From Nematostella vectensis (lineage: Eukaryota; Cnidaria; Anthozoa; Actiniaria; Edwardsiidae): a DNA stretch of 60,000 nt. The notes under the pieces are model-generated. The model was not told the DNA's origin. It worked only from the letters and a program-made list of their open reading frames with translations, and did no database searches. The translations under genes were made by a program, and so were the position numbers. Location: positions 14,170,951 through 14,230,950 of the forward strand of contig NC_064041.1 of the NCBI RefSeq assembly GCF_932526225.1, in the 5' to 3' direction. Below, piece after piece: positions 1-11,477 of this stretch. The stretch's first letter is position 1, and every line of letters begins with the position of its first letter.

Positions 1-352
1 TCAGCCAGCTTTTGAAAAAAACGGCGTTTTGCTTTTGATGTTGCGAAGTTTGATGATTAGTGGTTTCTATTATCTTTTCGAAAGCAGTCTTCTTTCGCAG
101 GCTACTACTGAGGTTATTCAAACCGCTGGCGTGGGCTTCCTGCCCCGCGAGTGTCACTCCAAAAATTTTCATTTTATATTATATTATTATTTTTATATTA
201 TATACGATCTGTATCTAGAAAAAAGAAAAAAAAAAGAAAATCAAATATCAAATAAAATCATTACACCGAGCTGCTGTGCACGAAAACAAGTTCTGAGAGC
301 ACACTTTTTAAGCGCCGTCGTAGGTTTGATTTTAAAGCTAGAAGCACTCACT

Positions 353-1843
353 TCAGCACTTATTGCAGGTCTTCTTGCAACGTTTTTGATACTTGCAGTC
401 GTTCCACAGAATTTGGCGTACCGAACACACCAGCACACCAGGTGTCTCTGCAGTCTGCAAAAAAAAAGACAAAACAGATGAAGGAGAAGCAATTGTACAA
501 AATGCCTAATTCGCGAATATGTAGCGCGTCAAGATGAAATCATTGGGCTTTAAACTAATCTTCAAAGATTTAGAAAGCAACAGTCAGGATAGTTAGTCAG
601 TGTTTATTGGTCATCAACACTTATGTTGTTTTCACTTTATTTTGTCATGACGAACCAAGTGACGAAATAACAGTACTACATACCGACACGGACTGCATGC
701 AAGACGGACAAGGGTCAGGTGCTGTTTTCTAAGTACGACTTACTGATGCGTGCACGTGCACTACCTACCAGCATTGCCGCCTGAGGAACCGGAATCTGTC
801 CCGCCAACTTCAAGATACGAAAAAGCAAAATAGGAGTTGTGATCTGATTTGTGATGCTTTATTGGCTAAGGCCACTCAATGAATTTGCACTTTTCTAATT
901 ATTTTCAATAGTCCGATGTTTGCGCGAAAAATCCCCACACACCAGAGTCTAAGAAATACGGTCAGTACTTCATCTGCCATAGAGATCATTAGTAAACAGT
1001 TCATATTTTGTTCTTCGGCGATAAAAATCGCTTTTTGGACTTTGAGGCGTGCGTCCTTTTAACAAGCTTGCGAAACTTGACTTCGGGGAATACCCACAAA
1101 GTGTTGGGTGTGGTTAGGGGGGGGGTGCCGTATCATATGGAAAAAGGATTGTACCTGATGCTTCTCCGATATAAAATAATAATTTCTTGGCGACCTGGGG
1201 GGAGGGGGGGGGCAACCTGCTCTAGGTACCGCCCATTAGCATAACCCGATAACCTACCTCCGATCTCGCTCTTGATCCAACCCACGTGTGAACTAACGCG
1301 CGCATAGACAGAGTAGGAGTGGCCTGGGCACGAGCGATCAGTCACCCACGGGGAGGAACCACGCAACACCCAGTGCGGTCCACCGCTGTCCCTATTGCAG
1401 GCGCTGCTTCCGCGGCCACCAATGCAAATCATCGTTGATTGGTCGACTTTCCCGCCATTTTTTGAGCGGCATTCTTTATGGACAATCACAGGGACGCGAG
1501 ACTGCTGAAGTTTGTCCGCCATTTTCTTGAAGTCGTTGGGTAGTATTCTGTCCCAACCTTTATTTTAAAAAAATATGTCTATTTTTATTTGTGAATCAAT
1601 CAAATTTCGAAAAAAAGACGCTTCTAGGCTGGAATAAAAAAAAAAAAAACAGGCAGCACCACAATATCACTTGTTAGCAAGAAAATCAACCACTTTTACA
1701 AAACATGGTTAAAAGCTGTGGACTATTAGTTGAAGCATATAATTTAGTCAACTGTCGAAGCTTTAAATTAATGCTTCAACATTTTTTTTTTTATCTAATG
1801 TTTTCAGCCTTTTTCCAATGAATTTGTTTTGGTTTTGGCTGAG

Positions 1844-1926
<83 letters not shown>

Positions 1927-3050
1927 GGAGATCTCCACTGAGCAATGTCTTAACTGAGAAACTTCAAAAAAACTTGCAAAGAGTCTTTAGACCATTCAGG
2001 CGAATGGCAACATCTGTTAGATATGCTCATGTAAATATTGACAACTTTTGCGAGAAAAATTCAAGAATATTTTAAAAGGATCATAGACACAAACCCACCA
2101 AATCAAGGAACAATCATGATTCAAGTACAAATTGCCCATTTACCTGTTATATAGCAGTTACCGCCCGGTTTAGCAAGACTGCCCTGTTTGGGCAAGCACA
2201 CTGTATTCACGGTCGCGCTCAGCTTGGCCGGACTAGCCAGTTTGATGAGGGCGATGTCGTGCCGCAGATGACTTCGACTGTAGCCTTTATGTGGGAAAAT
2301 CTTAGCAATCTTCAACTGAACCCCATCGTCTTGACGCAAGTGAGAACCTAATGGGAAAAGTGTGCTGGTTAAAGGAAAAAGGTAACGTAAAGGTTTTCTT
2401 GAAGCATAGACAGTCAAGCCAATCAATCATTTGTTTTGCGATTAATCAAGATGAAACGTACAATTAGGTGGTAAGACTTCGTAAGAGAAATTGAGACGGA
2501 TGCAGACTGGCAGGCCACCCCTCTGGTAACCGTGTAAACAGAATATAACCAAGCCACAGTTTGAAAGCGAGGCTGTTTGGGAAAACTATTTTTCGATTGA
2601 ATTTGGCAAATAATATGACGTTATCATCAGGTGGATCTTTTGAGATTTTTTTATATAATTTACCTTTAAATATTGTTTGGAAACAATAACAAAGACGTGG
2701 TTGACAGGCTATCTTTGTGCCGTCTCCCTGCGCTTCTAAACAAAAGCTTGGATCCTTTTTCAAATAATACATAAGCCAGTTGTTGAGAAATATCCTCTTC
2801 ATACCTGCTTGCAGACTGTAGTACCAGTAATTGTTCTGTACACAGTGAGCAGCGGTAACCGCCCATTGTGGAGTTATCAAGGACGCTCCACAATTATGCA
2901 TCCCGAACATCTGGAGTGACAGTTGCCATGGCCACGAGTGAGGGACTGCTTCTTCTCCCCCGACAATGCGTGTTCGCGAGACAGGCCGCTGACCACATGA
3001 AATATGCTTTTTTCCTTCATGCAAAGCAAATGGTTTTGTGTACATTTTGG
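353..3050 (-). CDS. Chymotrypsin-fold serine protease with ShK-like tail, spliced (copy A)
   Basis: Extracellular S1-family protease. Exons on the minus strand: 3050-2805, 2347-2144, 1557-1258, a 39-base Gly/Ser linker exon 807-769 and a last exon from 454; all junctions are GT-AG and phase 1. Exon 1 has the activation site (R-IVGGEE) and catalytic His (TAAHC). Exon 2 has the Asp (HDIALIKL). Exon 3 has the Ser in CNRDSGGP. By chymotrypsin numbering residue 189 is Ser and 216 is Val (WVTDRSC), closer to elastase than trypsin. Residue 193, normally Gly, is Arg. The last exon holds a ShK-like cysteine cluster ending CKKTCNKC and TGA at 355-353, but the frame set by the upstream phases ends at TAA 362-360, so the tail may be broken or spliced differently. 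The signal-peptide exon upstream of 3050 was not found. Domain call secure; tail and linker exon tentative. Confidence 0.8.
1845..1923. repeat. (TA)n microsatellite
   Basis: About 39 TA dinucleotides in the intron between protease exons 2 and 3. Copy C has almost the same length (44271-44350), while B has only about six repeats (25073-25085). Confidence 0.95.
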
Positions 3051-4389
3051 CTGCAACTTACGTTGCAGTTTTTAATAGCTTTTCTTATTGCAGGAAACAA
3101 TGCAATTCATAACTTCAAGAAAAGCTTAGAAACATGATTAACAGACCCATCGATAACGCCGGACCAAAAATAAAGACGAGATGTAAAAACAAAGACGCCA
3201 TAATTCTTAGTTGAAAGCAGGACACTTTCGCTTTAGTTGGAAGCCGAGGAGCACGTCTGCATAAATAATAAACAAATGCTGAAGGGACTGAGCAAATACA
3301 ACTGGGCTTGTGGCCCTATCTTGAGAGTGCACCCGACCGGCTGCCTTGCATACATTGCGTATCTAGTTTGGCCATGATCCGTAGGGTGGTGTTAAGCGTT
3401 GGAGCTATTTCAATTTATATCCCAGTGACGAATTTTCACGCGCGCTCATTGGTCAATACGGGTCACGTGCACATTTCCACAGAACAAATATCAGTCGATA
3501 AATGCCCTGTGAACATTTTAATGCAGTCAAAACTCGCTTTTTGTCTGCTCAATAACTCCCCAACCAAACTCCTCGCTATTAAGACACAGATAGAATGTTT
3601 GATTTCTTTTATAGAAATATCATCAATATATTTTTGTAGAATTTCTCCTGAAACGCGAAAGAAAAAGCAATGACAAAAAAACTTCACATCAGCGCGCGCT
3701 CGTGGCGTCATTCCCGTGCAGAAGACATTTCAAAATTGAAAACTTTTGCTTTACACGAAAGCGCGGTATGAAAGGGACTTGGTAGGCAAGCTGTCTGTCA
3801 TTCGTCATTAGAGACTTCATCACTGAGTGCAGCGCCCCGTAGAGAAAAGCCAGAAAGCTAGATTAGAGTTCAAAATTGGCCGAAAACACACCATTGAAGT
3901 AACCACAGTCTATTTATTAGCCTTTTCTTAAAACAAAACGAAAAATAACGGAGAATAAGATAGTTTTTGAAGGGTTTTGAAGAGATGAATAATTTTGAAA
4001 ATTTGTTGTTCGCACCTGAATGACGCCATTTCGAATGAGTGCTGTATTTTTTAATTCAAACGCGCTGTTTGATTTCTCTATGACAATTTTTGCTCTTGTG
4101 TTTGTAGAGAATTGACTCCAAATACTTTCCCGAATATGCTTGATAGTTCTTTAACATTCTTTTGTATACTTTAAAGTTGTCGTAGTTTGCCGTACGGCTG
4201 TTGTATTTTTTTCTATATTTTCTTCTGGCAGTTATACTGCGCTCGGGCTAAAATGAGCTCGAGTCGGGCCCAAAACACATTTACGCCCGCGAACATCAAC
4301 TATATTGTTATAATTTTTCACGAAGGAAACATCATATGGCAAACAAACTCGGTACGTGTCATGTAGTTGGATGCAACAATATGGTCAAG
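3051..4389. other. Intergenic stretch upstream of the protease
   Basis: No convincing exon seen. It should hold the protease signal-peptide exon and promoter, which I could not identify. At 3767-3774 the plus strand reads TATGAAAG where copy B has TATAAAAG (see 26158). Confidence 0.4.
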
Positions 4390-4781
4390 TGTTGGGTAAC
4401 GTCATCGATGACGTCACTTAAAGCAAAAAACATGATTAAAAGCAAAAACATTCATATCTCTTGAAAGAAACATTGTTTGACAACTGCCTCGTACCCAGAC
4501 GCTTACTAGCGTGACCGGACTAAGCGTTGACCCTTCCCTTGGTCCTTTGCGCCAGCGCTAAACCTTCACGTGGCTCATTGCGCTCACTAGTATATTTTTC
4601 ACTTGTTTTACTGACTTCAGACGCCTGGGTACGAGGCAGGTTTCACAACCAAACTTAGCAGGTGTCATGTTTGTGTCAAGGGAGGTGCCAAATTGTGGTC
4701 ACGTGATTTGAACGAAAAAGCAAAGATAGGAAATGAATAAAGCAAAGATATGAATTGAATAATGTACATCAATCGACTTTT
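4390..4781. other. 392-base segment present in A and C, absent in B
   Basis: B joins directly the bases equivalent to A 4389 and 4782 (B 26803/26804). No clear target duplication at the ends, so it may be a deletion in B rather than an insertion in A and C. It contains a foldback element at 4484-4639. Confidence 0.75.
4484..4639. mobile_element. Foldback MITE-like element
   Basis: Terminal inverted repeats beginning CTGCCTCGTACCCAG match perfectly for 15 bases at both ends and continue imperfectly (ACGC/GCGT). The 156-base interior has no coding capacity. No clear target-site duplication; only a short shared CAA nearby. Probably a non-autonomous DNA transposon; superfamily not assignable from the sequence. 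Confidence 0.6.
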
Positions 4782-5004
4782 TTATCCAAATGTGGAAGTG
4801 TGTCAACAGTTTTCTCGAGGATTGGAGAAGCAATGGCGCTACACTTGCAGTGTCATTGCAGAATAGAACTATATACCTATCAGTAGACCTTGTCCGTGCA
4901 AATGGCAATTCCTAAATGACAGTTCTAGCATCGAAAAATCAGGGGACTCGATTTAATTGAATGCAGGAAATTATTGATAAATCATACGATTCTTAGTTAT
5001 CACC

Positions 5005-5264
5005 TTAAAGCCGCATTGTCACCAGTTTACTTCCGGATTTCCGACAGAAACCTCAACCGTCAAAAGACAAAAGAATCTATTAAAATCCGAGATATTAAAC
5101 AGGCAACCCGCTCTAAATTATCTATCGCATCCTCAAAGAAACTTCCAATAGACATAGACACACTCCTTTCAATATTTTGAAACAATTTTCGCGTTTTCCG
5201 TTAAAAATCATCGGATATTGTTAGGTAATCGACCGAAAGTAAACTGGTGACAATACGGCTTTAA
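5005..5264. mobile_element. TTAA-flanked MITE (piggyBac-like target site)
   Basis: A 260-base element bounded by TTAA on both sides. Its ends form an inverted repeat of about 28 bases with few mismatches (AGCCGCATTGTCACCAG at the left; its complement with one change, CTGGTGACAATACGGCT, at the right). TTAA duplications are characteristic of piggyBac transposons. Present at the same place in B and C, so it predates the duplication. A 68-codon reading frame within it is probably not a gene. Confidence 0.7.
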
Positions 5265-5442
5265 ATATAACAAATAAATAAGACCACAAGAAACTTTTGA
5301 TCTTAGTACTTCCATGTGCCATTCGCCATTTGCACCAACGTATTTTGGAAAATGTGTAACTACAACTGATTGTCTGTCATACTCAATAAATTATTCAAAA
5401 AAGTCTTGCTCTGCCTTTATATTGTTTTGTCTTCGACGTAAA

Positions 5443-8400
5443 CTAGTTGACCCAGCCATATGGAAACAGGCCATGCCCTAACCAGAGGTCACATTCTCTA
5501 TCCAAATACGAACGCGCAAAGTCCAGTCCGCCGTCGGTGAAAAGAGCGGTCACCTCAGGATACGGCTTCCAGCCTGAGCTCTCAACCTTATTGCTATGGA
5601 TAAATCTACCAAGCTCCCTTCTTAAATTGGCCATGAATCTCTTATCTCTGGCAGATGGCGAATAGCCGAACGCTTCAGGGAAACCGAAAAACGCCAATAG
5701 ATCCCACATGTGAAAGGCGTAAGCACTGGTCTTGTCTCCCACAAGCGTGACTGGCTTACTAGGCCAGTTGGTCACCACGTAACGATAGACACTACGCAGT
5801 CCGGTGGACGCGCCAACGGCAAGCACACGTGTTGGGCACGTGACTCGGATATCCGTGACGATATTAGCGTACGAAAGCCGCGGATGTTTGTGTTCAACCA
5901 GGTACATTGAAAATACTTTCTCGATTTCGGCATCACTCAGGAATCTTGAGAGCCTCTCGCTGGCGTATCTCTTGAAGTCACTCAGGTCTGCCTTTGTGTT
6001 GAAGAGCTTTCCGGGAAGGTAGTCTATCTCCTGAGCTGTTGTGCCTAAAATGACGGGTACATCGTTGATTCTCCTACCGGAAGACAACGCAATAAATGGT
6101 GGGTATGGTACCACATGCCCATCGACTGTTGCCAAGGCACCGCGGCTCTTCTGTATAATTCTAGCTACATTAGAACGGTAGAGGCACTCACGCGTAGAAG
6201 CAAGGCTGTCATGGGCACAGCCCATACGTTCGACAAAAACCTTGTTGTCACTAGAAGCATCATTGGCTGATTTACTGAATACAGGGGATGCACTCATAAG
6301 GATAGCACCGTGAAAGAGTCCATTAGCTAGCGGGGACACTAACAAAGCAAGGGAGGAAGTGGCACCAGAACTTTGACCAAGAAGTATAACCCGATCGGGA
6401 TCGCCACCGAAACGTGCAATATTTGTATGAATCCACGACAACGCCATAATTTGATCCATGAATCCGTAATTTCCAGACGTATTGCTTTTGGAGCCGTCTG
6501 AGAGAGCGTCTAGGCTCAGAAATCCAAACGCGTTAAGTCTGTAGTTGAAAGAAATGCCGACAACACCCAAGTTACTCACAAATTCCGGGGTCGGATGAAT
6601 CCCACTATCGTGTCCAGATCCGTAAGTCAACTCTCCTCCATGATAAATACAAGTACAGGCTGCTTGATATCCACACTTGGCGTCCAAACATTTAAATAAA
6701 GGCAATCTTCGCTGCCGATGACTTGATCTTCGCTGTTTAACTGAGGGCAAACTTTACCGTAAAATGCAGCATTAAAAGTACCTTGCCAGCAGTGATTATG
6801 CCCGCATGGGAAAGGTGGTTTCCATCGCATGTCATTTATAGGGGGCTTGGCGTAGGGAATCCCCTTGAACACTCAAGCATTTGAATTCCTAGTACCTCGT
6901 ATTGTTCCAACATCAGTGGCTATAAGAATTGAAGAATCTTCGTCGTCATTTTCATCATTTTCAGAACTCTTCCCTTGTGTCAGTAACGCAATAAGGACGG
7001 CGATGAAGATGACAGTTGATAGGATGAGCACAACGATTATTATGTTGCGGACCTGAGACCAAAAAAGCTCAACATTAATAAGGGAAGGGTCATTATTTAT
7101 CGGGGGGGGGGGGGGGGGGGGGAGCGGATGCTAAGTTTATTTTTTTTCTGGTTCAAAAATTTCGACCCTCCCCCAATCTAGAGCACAAAAATGATGACCC
7201 TACCCCCAAAAGGCTACCAACAATTTAGGCCCTCCCCCAAAACAAAACAAAAAATATTGTATGTGTGTGTGGGGTGAGGGGGGGGGGGGGGAAACTGGCT
7301 TAGACATGCCCATAAAGGAGCGATGGAGCAGGCCTTAAACACCACCAAATTTTGCCATTTTTAAATAAATGAAATGCTAATTATTGTTAAAATAGAATAA
7401 AGCATTATTAACTTCATCCTAACAGAAATATTATTTAAACATTTTCATATCACCAATCTGAAAAGTTATTAGGGGGGAGACTCTGACATGATCGAAATTC
7501 TTAAATTCAGTGATGGAAGAAGTTAATAAAACCAAAACTCAAAAGATAGAAATAGTAGAAGGCCACATTTTGGGGATAATGATTTTCAATGCTATCCAAA
7601 CAAAAGTCATGAAAGTGCAAGCTGAAGGTAGGCGCTTCACATTGTTCTCCCAAGAAAAATTTTGAAATTCCAGACTTTTAGGAGGCTCGGAAATTGATCA
7701 GAATACCTGTTTAAAAAAAGACCCTCCCCTAAAGCCTGTATCAGCATTTGAGACCCTCCCCCCCCCCCCCGGTTAAATAATGCCCTTTCCCTAATGCAAA
7801 ACATTTTGTCATAGCCAATAAACTCCATCTCCTCCGCTTTTCTTATCGCGCAGAATCATTTTATTCTTACTGTCACCATGCTTTTTCAGAGATAATGAAA
7901 TGTATATCATATGCACACATGCGATTGGTTTTACTTAAGCTTTATGGGTTAGCTAAGGTGTCAGAAAGCTGCCAGTCAAAGGCTATACCCCCACCCCCTC
8001 CCCCTTTTTATGTGTATGTATTTAGACTCTTGAGGTGATCCTGTATTGAGCAAAATGTTAAAATCGCTTTTAAAAATATCGATAGAAAACTGAATTCACC
8101 CTGCACGCATAAAGGGTAATTGGAAAGAAAACATGACAAAATATCACAAAATCTTCAATGATGTGCGTGACACGACTTGCGTGACAAGGGCTGTGACGTG
8201 TGACTCATTTACAATGCATGAAATCTAAAGCCCCCGAGAGCCAACATTCTCTCGCATTTTGACATTTCCTTTGAATTGTTGTCTGTCTTTTCACATTTTG
8301 ACATTTACCTTTTCCTTGTAGTCTGTCAAACAAGAGTTCGTAAGCAATGCTGGCTGTTATTGGCGCATTTTGCACGGGGATTAACACGGGTTACTCTTGT

Positions 8401-8689
8401 TTATAATCTTGCATCACATGGGGAAAATATAGACAATGTACTACAGATACACGTTTAATTTAAAGTAACTTTATGGAATTAGATTTGATGGTATTGCAAC
8501 GATAATTTATGGATTATTTTGATTATACATCAAATTGAATTTGCTTATTTGGAGTCGTACACTTACTTTTTTAGAAGGAGCATGGTGCCTTTCGATTTGT
8601 ATTTCGTCTAGCTCTTCGTTGTCCAATGAGCTCATTTTGGAACAAATAGAAAGTCGTCTTGGTAGCAGTAATATTCGGGTATCTGTCAC
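5443..8689 (-). pseudogene. Type-B carboxylesterase pseudogene (copy A)
   Basis: Counterpart of the intact gene in B. Exon 1 lies at 8689 (or 8635) to 8567 and ends at a GTAAGT donor; exon 2 runs from an AG acceptor at 7052 to the stop at 5443. Three lesions separate it from B: TGG to TGA in the segment before VFKGIPYAKPP (near 6886); loss of one A near 6643, a frameshift exactly at the HGG oxyanion-hole motif; and an in-frame 66-base deletion near 6141 that removes 22 residues. The nucleophile elbow GQSSG and the other catalytic residues are still readable in the downstream frame. The first stop alone removes the whole hydrolase domain. Confidence 0.88.
7053..8566. other. Esterase intron (copy A) with long G/C homopolymers
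   Basis: Intron of the esterase pseudogene. It contains a G run of about 21 at 7102-7122, one of about 14 at 7278-7291, a C run near 7757-7770, and many ACCCTCCCCC-type tracts. Bases 7153-8528 have no counterpart in B, where a Penelope-like fragment and an AT repeat stand instead. No exon seen. Confidence 0.6.
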
Positions 8690-9532
8690 AAAATTCGCTC
8701 GAATTTCGACTTCATCAACAACTGCGACCTTATTCTTTGACTTGTAACCGACAATACTCGTATGCCTGTAGTAACCTAGATAGAAAGAAAGCAGCCCTTG
8801 ACCTAAAAGCTCCTCGTAAGTTGTGAAGCGCTTGGTGCCAACAATAAACTGCGATTACGGTGAGGCATTTCGGATGGTCATACCATTACGTCATCCCTCG
8901 AGAAAGTCCACAGGCATCCCAAACAATTGACTCATACCCAGTCTCTAAAAAGGGGGGGGGGGGGGGTGGTGGGGGAGAGGAGTTTCTGTATAGTAACTGC
9001 GGAAATAGGTAGCCGGAATAATTTCCCAAATTATTTTAGATCCCTTACTCCCGCCCCTACTACCATGAGCATTGAGGCTACCTCCTTAGTTAATAGTGTC
9101 GAGCGAAACGTATGACGGCACGAAAGTTCCCTATCTGCCTCTCCATTCTCCGTGTGGGTCATACTCTTCGTTGGCTTTTTCCTATATCCGACAGAAACAG
9201 TTGCAGTGCATGATGCAGCAAATTTGATTGACAAGGCAGACTCATAGGGTCCTGGGCGAGATAGTTTTTTTCGGATTGCGTCCGATGCGTTAGCCTTTGA
9301 CGCAGCCGGAAATAATACAGGCTACCATACGTCAGTTCTGGGGATACTCCCTTGTGATTACCCATAACCCATTGCGCAAATTCAAAATTTTAGCAAGGTT
9401 CAGTTTAGACAGGGTTCAAGCCTCGTCTAGCCATTTTTAAACTTTTAAAAAAGTTATCACACATTCGTCTTTCAGGTCTTGACTGTGAAGGAGATAGAAT
9501 GAGTGGGATTATTGTTTATTAACTTCTAAATT
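8690..9532. other. Region upstream of the esterase, no gene seen
   Basis: Conserved between A and B with few changes, so it may hold the esterase promoter and 5' untranslated region. It includes a G run near 8950-8967. Reading frames here are short and differ between copies. Confidence 0.4.
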
Positions 9533-10529
9533 ACCGGTCCCTAAAGTGTGGTCGATTCCTAATATATGCCCGGTCCCTAATGTATGACCGGTCCCTAAAG
9601 TGTGGTCGATCCCTAATGTATGACCGGTCCCTAAAGTGTGGTCGATCCCTAATGTATGACCGATCCCTAAAGTGTGGTCGATTCCTAATGTATGACCGAT
9701 CCCTAAAGTGTGGTCGATTCCTAATGTATGAACGGTCCCTAAAGTGTGGTCGATCCCTAATGTATGACCGGTCCCTAAAGTGTGGTCGGTCCCTAATGTA
9801 TGACCGGTCCCTAAAGTGTGGTCGGTCCCTAATATATGACCGATCCCTAATGTATGACCGGTCCCTAAAGTGTGGTCGATCCCTAATATATGACCGATCC
9901 CGTAAGTGTGGTCGATCCCTAATATATGACCGATCCCTAATGTATGACCGGTCCCTAAAGTGTGGTCGATCCCTAATATATGACCGGTCCCTAAAGTGTG
10001 GTCGATCCCTAATATATGACCGGTCCCTAATATATGACCGGTCCCTAAAGTGTGGTCGATCCCTAATATATGACCGGTCCCTAATGTATGACCGGTCCCT
10101 AAAGTGTGGTCGATCCCTAATATATGACCGGTCCCTAATGTATGACCGGTCCCTAAAGTGTGGTCGATCCCTAATATATGACCGGTCCCTAATGTATGAC
10201 CGGTCCCTAAAGTGTGGTCGATCCCTAATATATGACCGGTCCCTAATATATGACCGGTCCCTAAAGTGTGGTCGATCCCTAATATATGACCGGTCCCTAA
10301 AGTGTGGTCGATCCCTAATATATGACCGGTCCCTAAAGTGTGGTCGATTCCTAATATATGACCGGTCCCTAAAGTGTGGTCGATCCCTAATATATGACCG
10401 ATCCCTAAAGTGTGGTCGATCCCTAATATATGACCGATCCCTAAAGTGTGGTCGATCCCTAATATATGACCGATCCCTAAAGTGTGGTCGATCCCTAATG
10501 TATGACCGGTCCCTAAAGTGTGGTCAGCC
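9533..10529. repeat. Minisatellite type I, 18/36-base units
   Basis: Tandem array of 18-base units alternating mainly between CCGGTCCCTAAAGTGTGG and TCGATCCCTAATATATGA forms. Each unit carries a CCCTAA hexamer. Because the period is a multiple of 3, long open frames exist on both strands, but they only reflect the repeat. Confidence 0.97.
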
Positions 10530-11256
10530 CCTAAGGTGTGGTTAGCACCTAAGGTACGGTCGCTCGCTAAGGCGTGGTCAGCCCCTAAGGTGTGGTCAGC
10601 CACTAAGGTGTGGTTAGCCCCTAAGGTACGGTCGCTCCCTAAGGTGTGGTTAGCCCCTAAGGTGTGGTTAGCCCCTAAGGTGTGGTTAGCCCCTAAGGCG
10701 TGGTCAGCCCCTAAGGTGTGGTTAGCCCTTAAGGTACGGTCGCTCCCTAAGGTGTGGTCAGCCCCTAAGGTGTGGTTAGCCCCTAAGGTACGGTCGCTTC
10801 CTAAGGCGTGGTCAGCCCCTAAGGTGTGGTCGCTCCCTAAGGTGTGGTTAGCCCCTAAGATGTGGTCAGCCCCTAAGGTGTGGTTAGCCCCTAAGGTACG
10901 GTCGCCCCCTAAGGTGTGGTTAGCCCCTAAGGTGTGGTTAGCCCCTAAGGTGTGGTTAGCCCCTAAGGCGTGGTCAGCCCCTAAGGTGTAGTTAGCCCCT
11001 AAGGTACGGTCGCTCCCTAAGGTGTGGTCAGCCCCTAAGGTGTGGTTAGCCCCTAAGGTACGGTCGCTTCCTAAGGCGTGGTTCGCTCCCTAAGGTGTGG
11101 TTAGCCCCTAAGGTGTGGTCAGCCCCTAAGGTGTGGTCAGCCCCTAAGGTGTGGTTAGCCCCTAAGGTGTGGTTAGCCCCTAAGGTGTGGTTAGCCCCTA
11201 AGGTGTGGTCAGCCACTAAGGTGTGGTCAGCCCCAAAGGTTTGTTCAGCCCCTAAG
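10530..11256. repeat. Minisatellite type II, 18-base units
   Basis: Direct continuation of type I with a different 18-base unit, mostly CCCCTAAGGTGTGGTTAG and variants (TCAG, TACGGTCGCT). CCCTAA or close variants remain in almost every unit. About 40 units here; B keeps only about four. Confidence 0.97.
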
Positions 11257-11477
11257 GTGTGGTGTATCAATCTACCGATGGACTGCCTAGAAATTATGTC
11301 TTTGCATTATACAGTTGGCTCTTGATAGCTAGAGCCTCGGAGAGCAAGACCAGTGTCACCTCCGTCTGCTCCAAAGAAAGGTAAGTGAACACTATCCCCT
11401 TGGTATGACATCATACAAACAGTCAAATATAGGTTTGTATAACTTAAATCAAACTTGAAAAGAACACATCTGCGCCC

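Noticed and set aside
1-481. 150-codon plus-strand frame over the protease tail
   Set aside because: Antisense to the spliced last exon, low complexity, and disrupted in B by a deletion.
4974-5180. 68-codon frame inside the TTAA-flanked MITE
   Set aside because: Conserved only because the element is; short, basic, no domain, and too small for a transposase.
9509-10603. Long open frames on both strands (over 300 codons) in the minisatellite, also at 51935-53029 and 32935-34134
   Set aside because: The repeat period is a multiple of 3, so any frame without a stop in the unit stays open. No start context, splice sites or domain; B interrupts the frames with unit variants.
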